The notes under the pieces are model-generated. The model worked only from the letters and a program-made list of their open reading frames with translations, had not been told where the DNA came from and ran no database searches. The position numbers and the translations under genes are program-made. Of a stretch of DNA of 64,000 nt, positions 25,897 to 35,056 are shown in pieces. Numbering within the stretch: the stretch's first letter is position 1; each line of letters opens with the position of its first letter. Source of the DNA: Thermoanaerobacter wiegelii Rt8.B1 (lineage in GTDB: Bacteria > Bacillota > Thermoanaerobacteria > Thermoanaerobacterales > Thermoanaerobacteraceae); contig NC_015958.1 in assembly GCF_000147695.2 (NCBI RefSeq), positions 598,501-662,500 of the forward strand. Direction: 5' to 3'.

Positions 25897-26754
25897 ATGA
25901 AAATTAACAAAACCAATATAGTAAATTTAATTTTAATAGTCATTTTTGCCATTGCATTAGTAATGGTTATGGTGAGTTTTGGAAAGGATTTAACTATACT
26001 AATTAACAGTCCCGATAAATTTAGGCAGTGGATAATGAGCTTTGGAAATCTTGGTATTATTGTATTTATAGGAGTTCAAATACTTCAAGTAATTGTATTT
26101 GTCATACCAGGAGAAGTAGTGCAAATTGCAGGGGGATACCTTTTTGGGACTTTTTTAGGCACTTTGTATTCTGTTATAGGTATTACCATAGGTTCTCTTA
26201 TCTGTTTTTTAATAGCGAGAGTTTTAGGTTATAATTTTGTGAGAAATATTGTGTCGGAGGAAAATTTGGAAAAATTTGATTATATTATAAATAACCCTAA
26301 AGGAGAAACTGTTCTTTTTTTATTGTTTTTTACACCTGGAATGCCTAAAGATGCTCTTTCCTACATTGCAGGAATTACACCGGTTAAGTTTTACAATTTT
26401 TTCATCATTACTCTTTTTGCGAGACTTCCAGGCATATTTTTTTCAGCCTATATAGGGGCAAATTTGGGAAATAAAAATTACTTTATGGCAGGAATCGTTG
26501 CAATTATCGCAGTATTATCGTTTTTAATAGGAGTTTATAAAAAAGATGTCATAATGGAAAAATTAAAAAACTTTAAAAAAGTAAGATTTGACGTGGTTGA
26601 ACAGAAAAGTTTAGTGAATATGTTTTGTAAAGATAATGATTTCATAAAATTGTTTCTTTGTGCTATAATGTTAATATATAATGAATTCAGGGGGGAATTA
26701 TATGTACTTATTAAAAGGTGGAAAAATCCTGACAATGACCGGCAAAATTTATGA
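25897..26754 (+). CDS. TVP38/TMEM64 (VTT domain) membrane protein, C-terminus doubtful
   Basis: 285 aa as read. Six or so membrane helices carry the VTT core: VFVIPGEVVQIAGGYLFG, FTPGMPKDALSYIAG and ARLPGIFFSAYIGANLG; relatives act in lipid or membrane homeostasis. ATG at 25897 follows GAGGTGTGGG. After residue about 228 the sequence (from KKVRFDVVEQ on) is unlike the family and runs through the promoter, ribosome binding site and first 53 bases of the next gene. One base more or less in the A6 run at 26575-26580 would stop the protein at once, at family length, so the tail is probably an indel artefact or recent mutation. Confidence 0.8.
   Translation: MKINKTNIVNLILIVIFAIALVMVMVSFGKDLTILINSPDKFRQWIMSFGNLGIIVFIGVQILQVIVFVIPGEVVQIAGGYLFGTFLGTLYSVIGITIGSLICFLIARVLGYNFVRNIVSEENLEKFDYIINNPKGETVLFLLFFTPGMPKDALSYIAGITPVKFYNFFIITLFARLPGIFFSAYIGANLGNKNYFMAGIVAIIAVLSFLIGVYKKDVIMEKLKNFKKVRFDVVEQKSLVNMFCKDNDFIKLFLCAIMLIYNEFRGELYVLIKRWKNPDNDRQNL
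26641..26669 (+). promoter_or_regulatory. Sigma-A-type promoter of the amidohydrolase gene
   Basis: TTCATA (26641-26646), 17-base spacer, TATAAT (26664-26669), followed by AGGGGGG before the ATG at 26702. It lies inside the doubtful tail of the upstream gene. Confidence 0.65.
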
Positions 26755-27853
26755 AAAAGGAGACGTGCTCATCGACGACGGGAAAATTGTAGATGTTGGA
26801 GAGGATTTGATTGCTCCTTTGGATGCAGAAGTGATTGATGTTCAAGGCTTAACTGTTATGCCGGGCTTAATTGATGCTCATTGCCATCTTGGAATGTGGG
26901 AAAACGCTATGGGATTTGAAGGAGCAGATGGAAACGAAGCGACAGACCCTATAACTCCGCAACTTAGAGCGATTGATGGAATAAATCCAATGGATAAGTA
27001 TTTTGAGGAGGCTTATCAAGCAGGGGTTACGACTGTTGCGACAGGTCCTGGCAGTGCTAATGTTATAGGAGGACAGTTTGCAGTTATAAAAACTTATGGT
27101 AAAAGAATAGATGATATGATAGTAAAAGAACCAGCAGCGATAAAAGTCGCTTTTGGCGAAAATCCTAAATCCGTTTACCATGAGCAGCATAAAATGCCTT
27201 CAACTAGAATGGCGGTTGCGGCTCTTTTAAGGCAAGAGCTTATAAAAGCTCAGGAGTACATGGAAAAGATGGAGCATGCAGAGGAAGACAAAAAACCTGA
27301 AAGGGACTTAGGTCTTGAAGCATTGGTAAAAGTATTAAAGAGAGAAATTCCACTGAAAGCTCATGCTCATAGAGCAGATGATATTTTTACAGCTTTAAGA
27401 ATTGCAAAAGAATTTAATGTAGATATAACCATTGACCATTGTACTGATGGCCATTTAATTGTTGATGAATTGGTGAAAGAAAATGCTAAGGTTATTGTGG
27501 GACCTTCATTGTCTGAAAGGTCAAAGATTGAGCTTGTAAATCTAAGCTTTAAGACAGCAGGTATTCTTTCAAAAGCAGGACTTACAGTTGCGATAATGAC
27601 AGACCACCCTGTAATACCTCTCAATTACTTGCCTCTATGTGCTGCTTTAGCTGTAAAGGATGGTATGGATGAAATGGAGGCTTTAAAAGCCATCACCATA
27701 AACCCTGCGAAAATTTTAGGAGTTGACGACAGGGTGGGAAGCATTGAAAAAGGGAAAGACGCTGATATTGTAGTCTTTGATGGAGATCCATTGGAAGTGA
27801 AGACAAGGACAAAATATGTATTTATTAATGGGAAATTAGTACATAAAGCATAA
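26702..27853 (+). CDS. Amidohydrolase superfamily metal-dependent hydrolase
   Basis: 383 aa TIM-barrel hydrolase of the imidazolonepropionase/aryldialkylphosphatase-like branch. The metal site is visible: LIDAHCHLG (two His near residues 60 and 62), KAHAHRADD near 221, the DHC segment near 244 and TDHP near 300. N- and C-terminal beta strands (VLIDDGKIVDVGE and ADIVVFDGDPL) form the usual sandwich. Substrate cannot be named; a cyclic amide or dipeptide-like compound is possible. It has its own promoter and terminator. Confidence 0.88.
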   Translation: MYLLKGGKILTMTGKIYEKGDVLIDDGKIVDVGEDLIAPLDAEVIDVQGLTVMPGLIDAHCHLGMWENAMGFEGADGNEATDPITPQLRAIDGINPMDKYFEEAYQAGVTTVATGPGSANVIGGQFAVIKTYGKRIDDMIVKEPAAIKVAFGENPKSVYHEQHKMPSTRMAVAALLRQELIKAQEYMEKMEHAEEDKKPERDLGLEALVKVLKREIPLKAHAHRADDIFTALRIAKEFNVDITIDHCTDGHLIVDELVKENAKVIVGPSLSERSKIELVNLSFKTAGILSKAGLTVAIMTDHPVIPLNYLPLCAALAVKDGMDEMEALKAITINPAKILGVDDRVGSIEKGKDADIVVFDGDPLEVKTRTKYVFINGKLVHKA

Positions 27854-27861
27854 ACTGTCAT

Positions 27862-27909
27862 GGGGCTATTTATTTAGAGGAGACTGAATAAATAGCCTCA
27901 TAATTTTTT
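27862..27909 (+). terminator. Terminator after the amidohydrolase gene
   Basis: GGCTATTTATT (27864-27874) pairs with AATAAATAGCC (27887-27897), followed by TAATTTTTTA. Confidence 0.8.
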
Positions 27910-28010
27910 ATAACTTTAAAAAATTTTTTATGCAGTCTGAAATTCTATGATTTATTTTTATTCATGCCATGTTTTATTTGGGGAATTTTTAAGGCTTTAT
28001 CTTGGGATAT

Positions 28011-28026
28011 TTGAATAATTATTTAA
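28011..28026 (+). promoter_or_regulatory. Candidate ArgR/AhrC (ARG) box
   Basis: TTGAATAATTATTTAA is close to the ARG-box palindrome (TGAATAWWTATTCA type). It lies about 80 bases before the arcA promoter -35 and would fit arginine-dependent control of the deiminase operon. AT-rich surroundings make chance matches possible. Confidence 0.4.
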
Positions 28027-28064
28027 AACTTTACAAACAAAAGATTTTTTTAAATTATTTTTAT

Positions 28065-28078
28065 ACAAAACGTTTACA
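28065..28078 (+). promoter_or_regulatory. Candidate cre (CcpA) site
   Basis: ACAAAACGTTTACA matches 12 of 14 positions of the cre consensus TGWAANCGNTNWCA and lies just upstream of the arcA -35 box. A carbon-control role is inference. Confidence 0.4.
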
Positions 28079-28096
28079 TTAATTTACTGAGTTAAA

Positions 28097-28125
28097 TTGC
28101 AAAAGTTATTTTATTGGTTTATACT
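28097..28125 (+). promoter_or_regulatory. Sigma-A-type promoter of the arc operon
   Basis: TTGCAA (28097-28102), 17-base spacer, TATACT (28120-28125), about 60 bases before the arcA start. The 27.9-28.2 kb gap otherwise holds the terminator and the two candidate operator sites listed. Confidence 0.7.
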
Positions 28126-28185
28126 ATAGGTGTATAAAGTTGATGGATAGGTAGTATAGTAAAAGGGACAGAGGGGGTTACAGAG

Positions 28186-29412
28186 TTGGAGAAAAACACA
28201 AATTGCTTGCGAGTCTATTCTGAAATTGGAAAATTAAAGTCTGTCCTCCTTCATAGGCCTGGTAAAGAATTAGAAAGGTTGACGCCTGAGTTTTTAAGTG
28301 AGCTTCTTTTTGATGATATTCCCTGGCTTAAAAGGATTCAGGAAGAACACGACAAATTTGCGCAAGCTTTAAAAGAAAACGGAGTGACAGTTTATTATTT
28401 AGAAGATTTATTGGAAGAGGTTTTACAGGATACTGGAATAAAAGAGTTTTTTATATATGATTTGGTTTCATATATGAATACTTCTTTAGAAGTTAAGAAA
28501 ACAATTACAAATTTTTTAAAGGAAAGAACCCCCAAGGAAATAGTGGACTACGCTATTGCAGGACTTTTGAAAAAAGAAGTGCATGAGGTGGAGCCTCAAT
28601 CTTTGGTGGATTATGTCTATAAGGATTCCCCATTTTTTATAAATCCTTTGCCAAACTGCTATTTTATGAGAGACCCTGCTGTGGTCATTGGCAATGGTGT
28701 GATGATAAGCAGTATGAAGACAACTGCTCGAAAGAGAGAAGCCATGTTGCTTAAGTATGTTTTTAAGCATTCTAAGACTTTAAAAGTACAGGAGAATCTA
28801 TTGTGGTATGATTATCGTTCAGAGTATCCTATTGAGGGGGGAGACGTGTTAGTTCTCAGCAAAAAAGTAATAGCTATTGGAATAAGTGAAAGAACTTCCC
28901 CACAGGCAATTGAAGAAATTTCTCTTACTCTTTTAGAGAGGGGAGAAGAGTTACAAGAGATAATCGCTTTAGAAATTCCAAAAAAACGAACTTTTATGCA
29001 TCTTGATACAGTTTTTACTATGGTGGATGTGGACAAATTTTTAATATATCCTGGTATAAAAGAAAAATTGAAGGTTTATAGGATTACAAGAGGAGAAAAG
29101 GGAACAATTAGAGTGAAGGTAGAAGAAGACTTTACAAAAGTTTTAGAGACTTCATTGGGCCTTGATAAAGTCAATTTAATTGAAAGTGGAGGAGGTGACG
29201 AGATAACAGGAGCAAGAGAACAGTGGAATGACAGCACGAATACCTTGGCCATTGCTCCAGGAGTTGTAATGGCATATAACAGAAATGAGATAACCAACAC
29301 CACCTTAGTAAATCATGGAATAAAAGTTATTGAAATTGAAGGCTCTGAATTAGTGAGGGGACGCGGTGGCCCAAGATGTATGTCGATGCCTTTAAAGAGA
29401 GAAGATATATAA
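28186..29412 (+). CDS. arcA: Arginine deiminase
   Basis: Hydrolyses arginine to citrulline and ammonia, first step of the ADI pathway that yields ATP and alkali. 408 aa. Family blocks: NCYFMRDPAVVIGNG, GGDVLVLS, HLDTVFTMVD with the catalytic His, and the C-terminal GGPRCMSMPL with the nucleophilic Cys. TTG start after GAGGGGG. First gene of arcA-arcB-arcC; no arcD antiporter is adjacent, so uptake must be supplied elsewhere, possibly by the transporter at 11.4-13.6 kb (speculative). Confidence 0.95.
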   Translation: MEKNTNCLRVYSEIGKLKSVLLHRPGKELERLTPEFLSELLFDDIPWLKRIQEEHDKFAQALKENGVTVYYLEDLLEEVLQDTGIKEFFIYDLVSYMNTSLEVKKTITNFLKERTPKEIVDYAIAGLLKKEVHEVEPQSLVDYVYKDSPFFINPLPNCYFMRDPAVVIGNGVMISSMKTTARKREAMLLKYVFKHSKTLKVQENLLWYDYRSEYPIEGGDVLVLSKKVIAIGISERTSPQAIEEISLTLLERGEELQEIIALEIPKKRTFMHLDTVFTMVDVDKFLIYPGIKEKLKVYRITRGEKGTIRVKVEEDFTKVLETSLGLDKVNLIESGGGDEITGAREQWNDSTNTLAIAPGVVMAYNRNEITNTTLVNHGIKVIEIEGSELVRGRGGPRCMSMPLKREDI

Positions 29413-29479
29413 ACCTTTTGACTAATAGGGTAAGATAATATAAAATTAATAAAGTGAAATTACTAAAAGGAGGATGACT

Positions 29480-30421
29480 ATGGCATTTAATTTAAAGGGT
29501 AGGAGCTTATTAACTTTAAAAGATTACACCCCTCAAGAAATAACATATATTTTAGACATTGCTAAACAAGTAAAAGCAGAGAGGAAGGCAGGGGTTGTAC
29601 ATCAAAGATTTTTAGGTAAGACTATTGCTCTCATTTTTGAAAAGAGGTCCACAAGAACGAGGTGCGCTTTTGAAACTGCCTTTGGTGAAGAAGGAGGACA
29701 TCCAGTATTTTTATCAACAGATGACATTCAGTTGGGAGCTAAAGAATCAATAGAGGATACTGCAAGAGTTTTAGGAAGGATGTTTGATGCAATAGAGTTC
29801 AGAGGCTTCAAACAAGAAACCGTGGAAATTTTGGCAAAATATGCAGGTGTTCCTGTGTACAATGGCTTAACTGACGAATATCATCCAACTCAAGTTTTGG
29901 CTGACCTTATGACAATAGAAGAAGAATTTGGGAGTTTAAAAGGAAGAAAGCTTGTATTTGTAGGGGACGGAAGGAATAACATGGCTAATACTTTAGCGGT
30001 AGGCTGCGCTAAGATGGGGATGCATTATGTGATTAATTCTCCAAAAGAATTGTGGCCTTCACAAGAGTTCATAGATGAAATCAGGCAAATGGCAGCTGAA
30101 AATGGAGGAACTTTTGAACTTACTAGTGTGCCAGGAGAGGGCCTTGAAGGTGCAGATGCTATTTACACCGATGTGTGGGCGTCAATGGGAGAAGAAGCAA
30201 AGGCTACAGAGAGGGAAGCTCTTTTGAGACCTTTCCAAGTGAATGAGGAAATGATGAAAAAGACAGGAAGAGAAGATACTATATTTTTGCATTGCTTGCC
30301 CGCAGTAAAAGGACAAGAAGTTACTTTTGATGTTATAGAAGGTAAACAATCTAGAGTGTGGGACCAAGCAGAAAATAGAAAACATACAATTAAAGCTGTG
30401 ATGATTGCTACTCTGCTTTAA
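29480..30421 (+). CDS. arcB: Ornithine carbamoyltransferase (catabolic)
   Basis: Splits citrulline with phosphate into ornithine and carbamoyl phosphate in the ADI pathway. 313 aa. Carbamoyl-phosphate loop STRTRCAF near residue 56, HPTQVLADL near 135, FVGDGRNN, DVWASMGEE and HCLPA with the active Cys near 272. Start placed at the ATG at 29480, seven bases after AGGAGG; an ATG six bases upstream is too close to it. Catabolic role is assigned from operon position; the same fold is used by biosynthetic ArgF. Confidence 0.93.
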   Translation: MAFNLKGRSLLTLKDYTPQEITYILDIAKQVKAERKAGVVHQRFLGKTIALIFEKRSTRTRCAFETAFGEEGGHPVFLSTDDIQLGAKESIEDTARVLGRMFDAIEFRGFKQETVEILAKYAGVPVYNGLTDEYHPTQVLADLMTIEEEFGSLKGRKLVFVGDGRNNMANTLAVGCAKMGMHYVINSPKELWPSQEFIDEIRQMAAENGGTFELTSVPGEGLEGADAIYTDVWASMGEEAKATEREALLRPFQVNEEMMKKTGREDTIFLHCLPAVKGQEVTFDVIEGKQSRVWDQAENRKHTIKAVMIATLL

Positions 30422-30444
30422 AATTGGTTACAGGGGAGGACATT

Positions 30445-31386
30445 ATGAGGGAAAAAGTTGTTATTGCCTTAGGAGGGAACGCTCTGCAGGATGTGAATAC
30501 GCCTCCTACTGCAGAGGCTCAAATGGAAGTAGTGAAGAGGACAGCGGGGTATTTAGTGGATATAATTGAAAAAGGGTATTCCGTTGTAATTACTCATGGC
30601 AATGGTCCTCAGGTGGGGAATATAGTCATACAAAATGAAGTCGCATCAAAAGTTGTCCCTGCAATGCCTTTTGATGTGTGTGGGGCAGAGAGCCAGGGTA
30701 TGATAGGATATATGATTCAACAGGCATTAGGAGAAGTTTTGAAGGAGAGAAATATCAGAAAAGAAGTAGCAACTATTATAACACAGGTTGTAGTGGATAA
30801 AAATGACCCTGCTTTTAAAAAACCTACAAAGCCAATAGGGCCTTTTTACACAAAAGAGGAAGCTGAAGTTTTAATAAAAGAAAAAGGTTATGAAATGGTA
30901 GAAGACAGTGGAAGAGGATATAGAAGAGTTGTTCCCTCCCCTGACCCAAAAGAAATTGTAGAACTTAATACAATAAAGTTACTTGAAAAAAATGGGGTAA
31001 TAGTAATAACAGTTGGGGGAGGAGGAATCCCTGTTATTAAGGAAAATGGCAATTTAAAAGGAGTAGCTGCCGTAATAGACAAGGATTTGGCTTCTGAAAA
31101 ATTGGCAGAAGATATTGGTGCAGATGTGCTGTTAATTCTTACAGCTGTTGAAAAGGTAGCAATAAATTACAACAAGCCAAATCAAAAGTTTCTTGACAAA
31201 ATGACAGTGGAAGAGGCAATAAAATACATGGAAGAAGGCCATTTTGCACCAGGCAGTATGTTTCCAAAAGTTAAAGCAGCAGTGAGGTTTGCAAAGTCAA
31301 AAGTAGGAAGGCGAGCTATAATTACTTCTTTAGGCAAAGCATTAGAAGCTTTAGAGGGAAAAGCAGGCACAGTTATAAGCTTATGA
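30445..31386 (+). CDS. arcC: Carbamate kinase
   Basis: Makes ATP from carbamoyl phosphate and ADP, the energy-yielding last step of the ADI pathway. 313 aa, starting MREKVVIALGGNALQ after GGGGAGGA. Amino-acid-kinase fold with VVITHGNGPQVGNI near residue 45, VVPSPDPKEIVEL near 160, VITVGGGGIPV near 190 and DKDLASEKLAEDIGAD near 215. Closely follows arcB. Assignment firm. Confidence 0.95.
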   Translation: MREKVVIALGGNALQDVNTPPTAEAQMEVVKRTAGYLVDIIEKGYSVVITHGNGPQVGNIVIQNEVASKVVPAMPFDVCGAESQGMIGYMIQQALGEVLKERNIRKEVATIITQVVVDKNDPAFKKPTKPIGPFYTKEEAEVLIKEKGYEMVEDSGRGYRRVVPSPDPKEIVELNTIKLLEKNGVIVITVGGGGIPVIKENGNLKGVAAVIDKDLASEKLAEDIGADVLLILTAVEKVAINYNKPNQKFLDKMTVEEAIKYMEEGHFAPGSMFPKVKAAVRFAKSKVGRRAIITSLGKALEALEGKAGTVISL

Positions 31387-31416
31387 AAATAAATTAAAAA
31401 TTTTTCACAAAAACTA

Positions 31417-31445
31417 TTGACAAAGAGAGATAAAAGTGAGAGAAT
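31417..31445 (+). promoter_or_regulatory. Promoter of the ribU transcript
   Basis: TTGACA (31417-31422), 17-base spacer, GAGAAT (31440-31445), about 30 bases before the FMN aptamer. The -10 box is weak. Confidence 0.5.
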
Positions 31446-31475
31446 AAAATTAAAATTGAATAAGATGAAGGTAAA

Positions 31476-31660
31476 TCTTCGGGGCAGGGTGAAATTCCCG
31501 ACCGGCGGTATAGCCCGCGAGCCGCGCATGCGGTCGATTTGGTGAAATTCCAAAGCCGACAGTGAAAGTCTGGAGGGGAGAAGATTTTCTTTTTGTGCCT
31601 ATTTTTGCAAAATAAATCACAAAAAATCCTGAAGATTTATCTTCAGGATTTTTTTAGTAA
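31476..31660 (+). promoter_or_regulatory. FMN riboswitch (RFN element) with terminator
   Basis: Aptamer from about 31476 to 31585: GGGGCAGGGTGAAATTCCC, GACCGGCGGTATAGCCCGC, GGTGAAATTCCAAAGCCGAC and AGTGAAAGTCTGGA, the conserved RFN blocks in order, closed by CTTC/GAAG at the base. A rho-independent terminator follows (AATCCTGAAGAT with ATCTTCAGGATT, then T7, 31627-31657). The GAAGAT in the terminator can compete with the aptamer base helix. FMN binding should stop transcription of ribU. Confidence 0.97.
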
Positions 31661-31681
31661 ATAAAATTGGAGGGATGAATT

Positions 31682-32266
31682 GTGGAAAAAACCAAAACAC
31701 AAGCCATAGTAAAAGTGGGATTTCTTTCTGCTACAGCTTTTATACTGATGTACTTGGAATTTCAGGTACCTCTATTCCCTGGCTTTTTAAAGCTGGATTT
31801 TAGTGACGTACCTGCATTAGTTGCTTCTTTTGCTATGGGACCTTTATATGGTGTAATGGTCGAGCTTATTAAAAACATAATCCATGCTACTATAACTCAA
31901 TCGGGTGGCATTGGAGAAATTGCAAATTTTTCTGTGGGTTCTATATTTGTATACACAGCAGGCATAATATATCAATTCAATAAGACGCGAAAAAATGCCC
32001 TTATATCTATGGCGATTGCTACAGTTGTGATGGCTTTTACCGCTTCACTTTTAAATTACTATGTTTTTCTCCCTTTGTACCAAAAAGTTATGGGATGGCC
32101 TATGGATGCTATCATTGGTATGAGTAAGGCTGCAAATAAAAACATAGTGGATGTTAGAACCCTTATAGCTTATGGTATTTTTCCTTTTAATGTGCTAAAA
32201 GGAATTATGCTTTCGTTAATCACTTTATTGATATATAAAAAGCTTTCACCAGTTTTGAAACATTGA
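31682..32266 (+). CDS. ribU: Riboflavin ECF transporter S component RibU
   Basis: 194 aa with about five to six membrane helices. The run QVPLFPGFLKLDFSDVPALV and the following AMGPLYGVMVELIKN are characteristic of RibU and related S components. Riboflavin specificity is strongly supported by the FMN riboswitch directly upstream. Needs the shared ECF module, which is not in the window. GTG start after GGAGGGATG. Confidence 0.93.
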   Translation: MEKTKTQAIVKVGFLSATAFILMYLEFQVPLFPGFLKLDFSDVPALVASFAMGPLYGVMVELIKNIIHATITQSGGIGEIANFSVGSIFVYTAGIIYQFNKTRKNALISMAIATVVMAFTASLLNYYVFLPLYQKVMGWPMDAIIGMSKAANKNIVDVRTLIAYGIFPFNVLKGIMLSLITLLIYKKLSPVLKH

Positions 32267-32276
32267 TTTTTTTGAG

Positions 32277-32306
32277 AATCCTCAGCGCATGCTGGGGATT
32301 ATTTTT
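32277..32306 (+). terminator. Terminator after ribU
   Basis: AATCCTCAGC and GCTGGGGATT pair around GCAT, followed by ATTTTTATTTTT. Confidence 0.85.
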
Positions 32307-32365
32307 ATTTTTAATTTGTTAAAAGATAGTATATAATAAAGTTATAACGAGTGGGGTGAGAATTG

Positions 32366-32827
32366 GTGAAGAAGACTTATATTTGCAAAAATAAAGATGA
32401 GACCATTGCTTTAGGAGAAAAATTAGGAAGGCTGTTAAGGAGTGGAGATATAATTCTTTTATATGGTGAGCTGGGAAGTGGCAAAACTGTTTTTACAAAG
32501 GGAATTGCAAAGGGGTTAGAAATAAATGAACCAATTACCAGCCCGACTTTTACTTTAGTCAATGAACATAGAGGAAGGATTTCTCTCTATCATTTTGATT
32601 TATATAGGTTAGATGATTATACGGCCCTTTATGACATAGGTTATGAGGAATATTTTTATGACGAAGGAGTTTGTGCAATTGAATGGCCTGAAAGGTTAGG
32701 ACCTTTACTTCCGAAAGAAAGGTTAGAAGTGATAATTCAAAAAGGAGAAAAAGAAGATGAAAGAGTTATTTTATTTAAAGATTTTGGAAGACGATATGAG
32801 GAGCTTTTAAAGGAGATGGGGCAATGA
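32366..32827 (+). CDS. tsaE: tRNA t6A biosynthesis ATPase TsaE
   Basis: About 153 aa P-loop protein that works with TsaB and TsaD to make N6-threonylcarbamoyl-adenosine in tRNA. Walker A GELGSGKTVFTKGIA near residue 36; SPTFTLVNEHRG and LYHFDLYRL follow as in the family, and VCAIEWPERLG marks the C-terminal half. GTG start chosen for spacing to GGGGTGAG; a TTG one codon upstream is possible. Overlaps tsaB by 4 bases. Confidence 0.95.
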   Translation: MKKTYICKNKDETIALGEKLGRLLRSGDIILLYGELGSGKTVFTKGIAKGLEINEPITSPTFTLVNEHRGRISLYHFDLYRLDDYTALYDIGYEEYFYDEGVCAIEWPERLGPLLPKERLEVIIQKGEKEDERVILFKDFGRRYEELLKEMGQ

Positions 32828-33516
32828 AAATTTTGGCAATAGATTCTTCTTCTAAAACTGCTACTGTTGCATTAGTAGATGAAAAGGGGATAATAGGAGA
32901 ATACTCTATAAATTATCTAAGGCATTCAGTAATTTTAATGCCTATGATAGATGAACTACTTAAAAAGTGTGAAGTACCGATAAATCAAATAACTCATGTG
33001 GCTGTTTCAGAGGGACCGGGCTCTTTTACAGGGCTTAGAATTGGTGCTGCCACTGCAAAAGGTTTGGCTTATGCTCTTAACATACCTATTGTAGGAGTAT
33101 CTTCTCTTTTAGCTCTTGCATATAATGTCAGTGAATTTGAAGGAATAATATGCCCTGTCATAGATGCTTTAAATGAAAATGTTTATGGAATGCTGATAAG
33201 AGGTGGTAATTTTGAAGTTTTAATAGATGCTGGGGTGTATTCTTTAGAGGAAATTACGGAGTTGGTAAGCAATTATTCTGACAAAGTGTTGTTCGTAGGA
33301 GAGGGTGTTTATTCCTATAAAGATAAATTACAAGAGATGATAAGGGATAAAGCTTTATTTGCAAAGGACAAAGATAACATGGCAAGAGCTGCCTCCATAG
33401 GAGAGCTTGCTATTCAAAAGATAAAAAAAGGAGAAGTGATTAGTTACTTTGATTTCAAGCCGATGTATATCAGGAAATCGGCTGCTGAAATTCGTTTAAG
33501 TGGCGAGGGGAGTTAA
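32824..33516 (+). CDS. tsaB: t6A biosynthesis protein TsaB
   Basis: 230 aa ASKHA-fold partner and scaffold of TsaD. Starts MKILAIDSSSKTATVALVDE; VAVSEGPGSFTGLRIGAATA and KGLAYALNIPIVGVSSL are the family blocks. It lacks the metal-binding His pair of TsaD, as expected for TsaB. Start codon overlaps the tsaE stop. Confidence 0.94.
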   Translation: MKILAIDSSSKTATVALVDEKGIIGEYSINYLRHSVILMPMIDELLKKCEVPINQITHVAVSEGPGSFTGLRIGAATAKGLAYALNIPIVGVSSLLALAYNVSEFEGIICPVIDALNENVYGMLIRGGNFEVLIDAGVYSLEEITELVSNYSDKVLFVGEGVYSYKDKLQEMIRDKALFAKDKDNMARAASIGELAIQKIKKGEVISYFDFKPMYIRKSAAEIRLSGEGS

Positions 33517-33519
33517 TTA

Positions 33520-33966
33520 ATGGATGTTATTATAAGGCCTATGAGGAAAGAAGATGTGGAGGAGGTCTTGGAAATTGAAAAGCTAAGTTTTAGCACTCCT
33601 TGGTCTAAAGAAGCTTTTATAAGTGAAGTTACAAAGAACAGCTGTGCTAAGTATATAGTGGCGGAAGTTGACAACAAAATTGTGGGTTATGGAGGATTTT
33701 GGGTGGTTGTAGATGAAGGTCATATAACCAATATAGCAGTTCATCCGGAATACAGATCTAAAGGAATTGGAAGTAAAATTATGGAAGGTTTAATTGACCT
33801 TGCTAAGAAAAATGGAATAACTGCCATGACATTAGAGGTGAGAGAATCAAATATAACAGCGCAACATTTGTATGCAAAATATGGCTTTAGACCATTAGGT
33901 AGAAGAAAAGGCTATTATCAAGATAATAATGAGGATGCAATTATAATGTGGAAATACGACTTGTGA
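33520..33966 (+). CDS. rimI: Ribosomal protein S18-alanine N-acetyltransferase RimI
   Basis: 148 aa GNAT acetyltransferase. The acetyl-CoA motif is [17 protein letters not shown] near residues 75-91; [19 protein letters not shown] and the end [17 protein letters not shown] are typical of RimI. Located between tsaB and tsaD, its usual place in Firmicutes. In some relatives it acetylates other proteins as well. Confidence 0.92.
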   Translation: MDVIIRPMRKEDVEEVLEIEKLSFSTPWSKEAFISEVTKNSCAKYIVAEVDNKIVGYGGFWVVVDEGHITNIAVHPEYRSKGIGSKIMEGLIDLAKKNGITAMTLEVRESNITAQHLYAKYGFRPLGRRKGYYQDNNEDAIIMWKYDL

Positions 33967-33979
33967 TGGTGGTGAAATA

Positions 33980-35002
33980 ATGGATAAAGATGTAATAATT
34001 TTGGGAATAGAATCTTCCTGCGATGAAACAGCCGCAGGAGTTGTTAAAAACGGCAAAGAAGTATTGTCAAATGTAATATATTCTCAAATAGAGGTTCACA
34101 AAAAATATGGTGGCGTAGTGCCAGAAATAGCTTCAAGAAAGCATATTGAAGTAATATCTTTTGTAGTGGAAGAGGCGTTAGAAAAAGCTAGACTAACTCT
34201 TGATGAAGTAGATGTAATTGCTGCTACCTATGGGCCAGGATTAGTAGGTGCTCTTTTAGTTGGTTTGTCTTATGGCAAAGCTTTAGCTTATGCAAAAAAC
34301 AAGCCTTTTATAGGAGTAAATCACCTAGAAGGTCATATAGCTGCAAATTACTTAGGAGGTGAATTTGCTCCTCCTTTTATTTGCCTTGTGGCTTCCGGGG
34401 GACATAGTCACATTGTTTTTGTAAAAGATTATGGAGAATACGAAGTAATGGGACAAACAATGGATGATGCGGCAGGAGAAGCCTTTGACAAAGTAGCAAG
34501 AGCTTTAGGGTTGGGGTATCCTGGAGGGCCTGCTATTGAAAAGGCTGCAAAGCTGGGGAATATGGAAGCTATTGAGTTTCCCAAATCTTTTATGGAGGAA
34601 GGAAATTTTGATTTTAGTTTTAGTGGGCTTAAAACGGCGGTTTTAAACTATTTAAATAGACAAAAGCAAAAAAGAGAAGAGATAAATGTTTATGATGTGG
34701 CGGCTAGTTTTCAAAGAAATGTGGTGGAGGTCTTGGTAAAAAAATTAATTGATGCAGCAAAGAGGAAAAATATTGGCAAAATTTCTATAGCAGGAGGGGT
34801 AGCTTCTAATAGTTTTTTGAGGGAAAAATTAGGAGAAGAAGCGAAGAAAATTGGAATAAGAGTCCATTATCCTGATAAAATTTATTGTACAGACAATGGG
34901 GCAATGATAGCTGCTGCCGCTTATTATGACTTTATAAAAGGGAAAACATCTGGCTTGGATTTAAATGCCATTCCTTACTTAAAGATTGGGGAAAAAATTT
35001 GA
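33980..35002 (+). CDS. tsaD: tRNA N6-threonylcarbamoyladenosine transferase TsaD
   Basis: 340 aa catalytic subunit that transfers the threonylcarbamoyl group to A37 of ANN-decoding tRNAs. Starts with [16 protein letters not shown]; the metal-binding [10 protein letters not shown] motif is near residue 111; [10 protein letters not shown] and the C-terminal [16 protein letters not shown] and DNGAMIAAA blocks follow. Last gene of tsaE-tsaB-rimI-tsaD. Confidence 0.97.
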   Translation: MDKDVIILGIESSCDETAAGVVKNGKEVLSNVIYSQIEVHKKYGGVVPEIASRKHIEVISFVVEEALEKARLTLDEVDVIAATYGPGLVGALLVGLSYGKALAYAKNKPFIGVNHLEGHIAANYLGGEFAPPFICLVASGGHSHIVFVKDYGEYEVMGQTMDDAAGEAFDKVARALGLGYPGGPAIEKAAKLGNMEAIEFPKSFMEEGNFDFSFSGLKTAVLNYLNRQKQKREEINVYDVAASFQRNVVEVLVKKLIDAAKRKNIGKISIAGGVASNSFLREKLGEEAKKIGIRVHYPDKIYCTDNGAMIAAAAYYDFIKGKTSGLDLNAIPYLKIGEKI

Positions 35003-35056
35003 CTGTTGAAAATGTGGAAATCTGTCGAAGTTTATGATGTATTGCCTTTTAAGGTC

